From positions 248,001-312,000 of the forward strand of contig CP121313.1 in assembly GCA_043513815.1 (NCBI GenBank): a stretch of DNA of 64,000 nt, read 5' to 3'. This stretch comes from JANQIO01 sp043513815 (GTDB lineage: Bacteria > Pseudomonadota > Gammaproteobacteria > Pseudomonadales > Halieaceae). The translations under genes were made by a program, and so were the position numbers. The notes beneath the pieces are model-generated. The model was not told the origin of the DNA, made no database searches, and was given only the letters and a program-made list of their open reading frames with translations. Of this stretch, positions 60,469 to 64,000 are shown piece by piece (the stretch's first letter is position 1; each line of letters starts with the position of its first letter).

Positions 60469-61117
60469 ACTGCCGCGCTGGCGCTGGAAGCGTCGCGCCG
60501 ATGCCGACCTGACGGCGTTCTGGTCGGCACCGCTGCCGTCGAATCGCGCCGACTGGCGCGAGGTCGAATTCCTGGCGCTGGATGCTGAAATGACTTCCCT
60601 GGACCCGGAAGCGGGGGAACTGCTTAGCCTGGGCTGGGTGGTGGTACGCGGCGGCGCCATTGCGCTGGAATCTTCCCATCACGTGGTGATTTGTGCGACG
60701 CAGTCGGTGGGGCAGAGCGCGACCATTCACCAGCTCCGCGACTGTGAGGTGGCCGGCGGTATCGACGCCACTGAGGCTCTGCAGCAACTGCTGGAGGCGG
60801 CGCGGGGCCGGGTGCTGGTTTTTCATCACGCGCCCCTGGACCTGGCCTACCTGGATCGCCTGTGTATTGCCCTCCATGGCGCGCCACTACTGCAGCCGCA
60901 CCTCTGTACACTGCAAATGGAAAAGCGGCTGCTGGAGCAGCGCGACCACGCACTGCAGCGCGGTGACCTGACCCTGGGCGCCTGTCGCCGCCGCTACCAC
61001 CTGCCGGACTACCACGGCCACAATGCATTGTGGGATGCCCTGGCCACCGCCGAGCTGCTGGTAGCACAGCTGGCCTGCCGCAGCCGTGGCGCGCGATTGA
61101 ACCTGAAGGAGTTGTAA
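60452..61117 (+). CDS. DnaQ-like 3'-5' exonuclease
   Basis: About 221 residues of DEDDh type: D-x-E in FLALDAEMTSLDP, then FHHAPLDLAYLD and HNALWDALATAELL with the catalytic His and Asp. I see no ATG; GTG at 60452, inside the end of the upstream gene, is the best start but has no strong ribosome site. Linked to the CBS/DUF294 gene as in many proteobacteria. Confidence 0.85.
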   Translation: MPASVELPRWRWKRRADADLTAFWSAPLPSNRADWREVEFLALDAEMTSLDPEAGELLSLGWVVVRGGAIALESSHHVVICATQSVGQSATIHQLRDCEVAGGIDATEALQQLLEAARGRVLVFHHAPLDLAYLDRLCIALHGAPLLQPHLCTLQMEKRLLEQRDHALQRGDLTLGACRRRYHLPDYHGHNALWDALATAELLVAQLACRSRGARLNLKEL

Positions 61118-61184
61118 GCCGGTCGCTGATCAGGGCCGCTAAAGGCGCTACACTACTGTCCCCTGAAAAAAAGTAGACGGACCC

Positions 61185-62870
61185 GTGGCCAGCAACAGAC
61201 GATCTCGCAACATCACCCAGGGCGTTGAACGCGCCCCCAACCGTTCCATGTTCTATGGCATGGGCTACACCGCCGGCGATTTCGACAAGCCGATGATTGG
61301 TGTGGCCAACGGTCACTCCACCATCACGCCCTGCAACGCCGGCCTGCAACCGCTGGCGGATGCCGCCGCGGACACGCTCAAGGAAACCGGTGCTAACGCC
61401 CAGGTGTTCGGCACACCGACCATCAGCGACGGCATGGCCATGGGTACCGAAGGCATGAAGTACAGCCTGGTCTCCCGAGAGGTCATTGCCGACTGCATCG
61501 AAACCTGCGTCGGCGGCCAGTGGATGGATGGCGTGCTGGTGATCGGCGGGTGTGACAAGAACATGCCGGGCGGCATGATGGGCATGTTGCGCGCCAATGT
61601 GCCCTCGATTTACGTGTACGGCGGCACCATCCTGCCCGGCAAACTGGACGGGGAAGACCTCAATATTGTCAGCGTGTTTGAAGCGGTAGGCCAACATGCC
61701 GCCGGCGCTATCGATGAAGACCAGCTCATTGCCATTGAGCGCGCCGCCATTCCCGGTACCGGTTCCTGTGGTGGCATGTACACCGCCAACACCATGAGCT
61801 CCGCCTTCGAGGCGCTGGGCCTGAGCCTGCCTTTCTCCAGCACCATGGCCAATGTGGAGGAAGAAAAAATCGCCAGCACCCGGGAAAGCGCGCGAGTGCT
61901 GGTGCAGGCTGTTGAGAAAAACATCTGCCCGCGGGACATTGTTACCCGCGAGTCCATCGAAAATGCCGTGGCCGTGGTAATGGCCACCGGCGGCTCTACC
62001 AATGCGGTGCTGCACTTCCTGGCTATCGCCCATGCCGCTGAGGTGGAGTGGACTATTGATGACTTCGAGCGCGTGCGCCGCAAGGTGCCGGTGCTGTGCG
62101 ACCTGAAACCCAGCGGCAAGTACATGGCCATCGACCTGCACCGGGTGGGCGGCATTCCCCTGGTCATGAAGGCGCTGCTGGACGCGGACCTGTTGCACCG
62201 GGATTGCCTGACCATCACCGGCCAGACCATCGGCGCGGTGGTTGAATCCCTGGACCTGCCGGACTTTAGCGCCCAGGACGTGGTGCGCCCTGTTTCCAAC
62301 CCGCTGTATGCAGAGGGCCACCTGGCGGTGCTGCGGGGCAACCTCGCCGAAGACGGTGCTGTGGCCAAGATCACCGGGCTCAAAAACCCGACCATAACTG
62401 GCGCCGCCAAGGTGTTCGATGACGAGCAGTCAGCGTTGGAAGCGATTCTCGATAACCAGATTCAGGCCGGCGATGTGGTGGTGCTGCGCTACCTCGGGCC
62501 GCGCGGTGCGCCGGGCATGCCGGAAATGCTGGCACCCACCAGTGCGCTGGTGGGCCAGGGTCTGGGTGAGTCCGTGGGCCTGGTGACCGACGGCCGTTTC
62601 TCTGGCGGCACCTGGGGCATGGTCGTCGGCCATGTGTCACCCGAGGCCTACGCCGGCGGTACCATCGCGCTGGTGGAAACCGGTGACTCCATCACCATCG
62701 ATGCCCACCAGCAGCTTCTGCAATTGAACGTCGATGACGCGGAAATTGAACGCCGCCGCGCCGCCTGGCAATGCCCACCGCCGCGCTACACCCGTGGCGT
62801 GCTGGCCAAGTTTGCCCACAACGCCGCCAGCGCCAGCCACGGCGCTGTCCTCGATCGCTACGAAGACTAA
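61185..62870 (+). CDS. ilvD: Dihydroxy-acid dehydratase
   Basis: Dehydrates dihydroxy-isovalerate and -methylvalerate in valine, leucine and isoleucine synthesis. The 561-residue protein has the Fe-S cysteines in TPCNAG, GGCDKN and GSCGGMYTANTM, and the C-terminal DGRFSGGTWG. Sugar-acid dehydratases share the fold, but the close IlvD pattern favours ilvD. The start is GTG at 61185. Confidence 0.94.
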   Translation: MASNRRSRNITQGVERAPNRSMFYGMGYTAGDFDKPMIGVANGHSTITPCNAGLQPLADAAADTLKETGANAQVFGTPTISDGMAMGTEGMKYSLVSREVIADCIETCVGGQWMDGVLVIGGCDKNMPGGMMGMLRANVPSIYVYGGTILPGKLDGEDLNIVSVFEAVGQHAAGAIDEDQLIAIERAAIPGTGSCGGMYTANTMSSAFEALGLSLPFSSTMANVEEEKIASTRESARVLVQAVEKNICPRDIVTRESIENAVAVVMATGGSTNAVLHFLAIAHAAEVEWTIDDFERVRRKVPVLCDLKPSGKYMAIDLHRVGGIPLVMKALLDADLLHRDCLTITGQTIGAVVESLDLPDFSAQDVVRPVSNPLYAEGHLAVLRGNLAEDGAVAKITGLKNPTITGAAKVFDDEQSALEAILDNQIQAGDVVVLRYLGPRGAPGMPEMLAPTSALVGQGLGESVGLVTDGRFSGGTWGMVVGHVSPEAYAGGTIALVETGDSITIDAHQQLLQLNVDDAEIERRRAAWQCPPPRYTRGVLAKFAHNAASASHGAVLDRYED

Positions 62871-62872
62871 AT

Positions 62873-62917
62873 GGGGTCAGAGTCACTTTTTCCAAAGCAA
62901 AAAGTGACTCTGCCCCC
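62873..62917. repeat. Hairpin repeat after ilvD (GGGGTCAGAGTCACTTTTT type)
   Basis: CAGAGTCACTTTTT (62878-62891) pairs exactly with AAAAAGTGACTCTG (62899-62912); outer GGGG and CCCC extend the stem past one mismatch. Loop CCAAAGC. Hairpins of this look occur in many gammaproteobacterial intergenic regions. It can act as a terminator in either direction. Confidence 0.75.
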
Positions 62918-62957
62918 AGTTTCTTAACCCCAGTTTCTCCGCCACGTCTCGCCGAAA

Positions 62958-64000
62958 TCAGAACACCCGCCGCCCATCCATCCAGGTCTGGTTGATACTG
63001 ATGTTGGCGATCGCCGCCGGCTCCACCGCCCGGGGATCCTGTTCCAGCACCACCAGGTCGGCGAACTTGCCCGCCGCCAGGCTGCCGATCTCCTGTTCTG
63101 AATGACAGGCGCGAGCCGCATTGATCGTCACCGCGCGCAATGCTGCTTCCACGCTGACGCGCTCGTCAGGCGCCAGCACTGTATCGGGCTCTTTCCACAG
63201 GTCGCGGGCCACCGCGGTGCGCACCTTCTGCAGGCTGCCCAGCGGAGACACCGGTGCATCTGTGTGCATCACCCACTCGAGGCCTGCAGCTTCCACGGAG
63301 GCGCAGCGATCCAGCAACTGCACTTTCTCAGGGCCGAACACCCGGTCGCGCATCACGTGGCCCCAGTAGTGCACGTGGTTGATCAGGAAACTGGGCACCA
63401 TATCCAGCGCCGCCATACGCGCAATCTGCTCGTCTCGCAGGATTGAGCAGTGCTCGATACGGCAGCGCAGCGTGTTCACATCGATACCCTGGGTTTTGGC
63501 GTTTTCCATCGCATCGAGAATACTGTCGATGGCGGCATCGCCATTGCCGTGAATGGCCATGGGCCAGCCCTGGCCGGTGCGCTGTGACACCATGGCTTTC
63601 AGGTCATCGGGCTGCACGTAGAAGATGCCGTGATCCTCGGTGCCGAAGTAGGGTTCACGCTGACGCCCGGTGAAGCCCTGGTTGGAGCCGTCGGACACGA
63701 TTTTCCAGCCCGCGACCCGCATCAATGCATCACCCTGGCCTGGACGAATGCCGGCTTCGTCCCACAGGGCCGCGGCGCTGTTGAACAGGTAAGCGCGAAT
63801 GCGCGCCTTCATGGCGCCCCCTTCAAACATCGCCCGGTAGCGATCCAGTTCTGCCGGACCGCTCACGCCGCCGGTGGCCATATCGCACAGCGTTGTGACA
63901 CCGAGAGAGGCTGCCATATCGCCGACCTCGCGGCCCGCCGCCACAAAGCCCGACTGCATGCGCGCGGTCAGCTCCGGGTTGAGCATGGAGACCGCCATGT
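62958..64000 (-). CDS. Amidohydrolase 3-family protein, 5' end outside window
   Basis: At least 346 residues of a YtcJ-like metal-dependent amidohydrolase. Visible parts: GWKIVSDGSNQGFTGRQREPYF, the metal histidines in MAIHGNGDAAID and CRIEHCSI, then HTDAPVSPLGSL and the C-terminal GSLAAGKFADLVVLEQDP. The N-terminal HxH region is beyond position 64000. Substrate unknown. Confidence 0.9.
   Translation of the reverse strand, partial: MAVSMLNPELTARMQSGFVAAGREVGDMAASLGVTTLCDMATGGVSGPAELDRYRAMFEGGAMKARIRAYLFNSAAALWDEAGIRPGQGDALMRVAGWKIVSDGSNQGFTGRQREPYFGTEDHGIFYVQPDDLKAMVSQRTGQGWPMAIHGNGDAAIDSILDAMENAKTQGIDVNTLRCRIEHCSILRDEQIARMAALDMVPSFLINHVHYWGHVMRDRVFGPEKVQLLDRCASVEAAGLEWVMHTDAPVSPLGSLQKVRTAVARDLWKEPDTVLAPDERVSVEAALRAVTINAARACHSEQEIGSLAAGKFADLVVLEQDPRAVEPAAIANISINQTWMDGRRVF

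Noticed and set aside
60624..62321. Long minus-strand open frame (565 codons) opposite ilvD and the exonuclease
   Set aside because: It is the complement of two clear genes; the high-GC codon pattern opens the opposite frame, and the translation is His/Gly/Gln-rich without any domain.

Overview
The window looks like the chromosome of a high-GC marine-type gammaproteobacterium. Halieaceae/OM60-like Cellvibrionales are my best guess, inferred from gene style and not from a marker gene. Support includes the Vibrio-like TonB2 cluster with DUF3450, thyA-folA coupling, a YcbZ-type Lon protein, a DUF4212/sodium-solute symporter module, and many acyl-CoA, Rieske and P450 genes. I saw no rRNA, tRNA, CRISPR array, IS element or phage gene.

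Layout. 1-1172: thyA (5' end missing) and folA, overlapping by ATGA. 1430-6719: a TonB2 energy-transduction operon (DUF3450, TtpC-like channel, ExbB, ExbD, TonB, TPR protein), followed by a threefold 89-bp repeat that carries two intrinsic terminators. 7138-14208: housekeeping and accessory genes (pyruvate kinase, fatty acid desaturase, YjbR, DUF454, TetR, aldo/keto reductase, PIG-L deacetylase, HIT, Nudix, DUF2237). 14406-31078: first catabolic block (acyl-CoA dehydrogenase, TetR, LLM oxidoreductase, molybdopterin oxidoreductase, TonB receptor, ABM monooxygenase, two MDR reductases, SDR, SnoaL-like, DUF35/thiolase-like pair, Rieske oxygenase, acyl-CoA ligase). 31292-39937: a small secreted protein and LysR, an ABC substrate-binding protein, DUF547, DUF2892, GDPD lipoprotein, and an ArsR-carbonic anhydrase-SulP operon. 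40240-49609: second catabolic block. It has a seven-gene minus-strand operon (SDR, ThuA-like, acyl-CoA dehydrogenase, Rieske oxygenase, 2-oxoacid dehydrogenase E1 alpha, E1 beta, E2) and a plus-strand sORF, ThuA-like gene and zinc alcohol dehydrogenase. 49622-64000: threonine-dehydratase-like, GNAT, Usp-like, Lon-like, P450, DUF4212/symporter/CBS-DUF294/exonuclease, ilvD, and a partial amidohydrolase.

The most interesting signal is a 27-bp ungapped motif (ACAG-N6-CTGT half-sites between an A-tract and a T-tract) in five intergenic regions: 19556-19582, 22759-22785, 25249-25275, 47440-47466 and 54464-54490, with a weak sixth at 14328-14354. Every site lies between divergent genes, and each pair includes a gene of the catabolic set. 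Together they look like one regulon: uptake receptor, molybdoenzyme, P450, Rieske oxygenases, CoA activation, retro-aldol thiolase pair, beta-oxidation and 2-oxoacid dehydrogenase. The TetR protein encoded at 15604-16293 is the natural candidate regulator. The substrate cannot be read from the sequence; a cyclic, steroid-, terpenoid- or aromatic-like carboxylic acid would fit the enzyme set.
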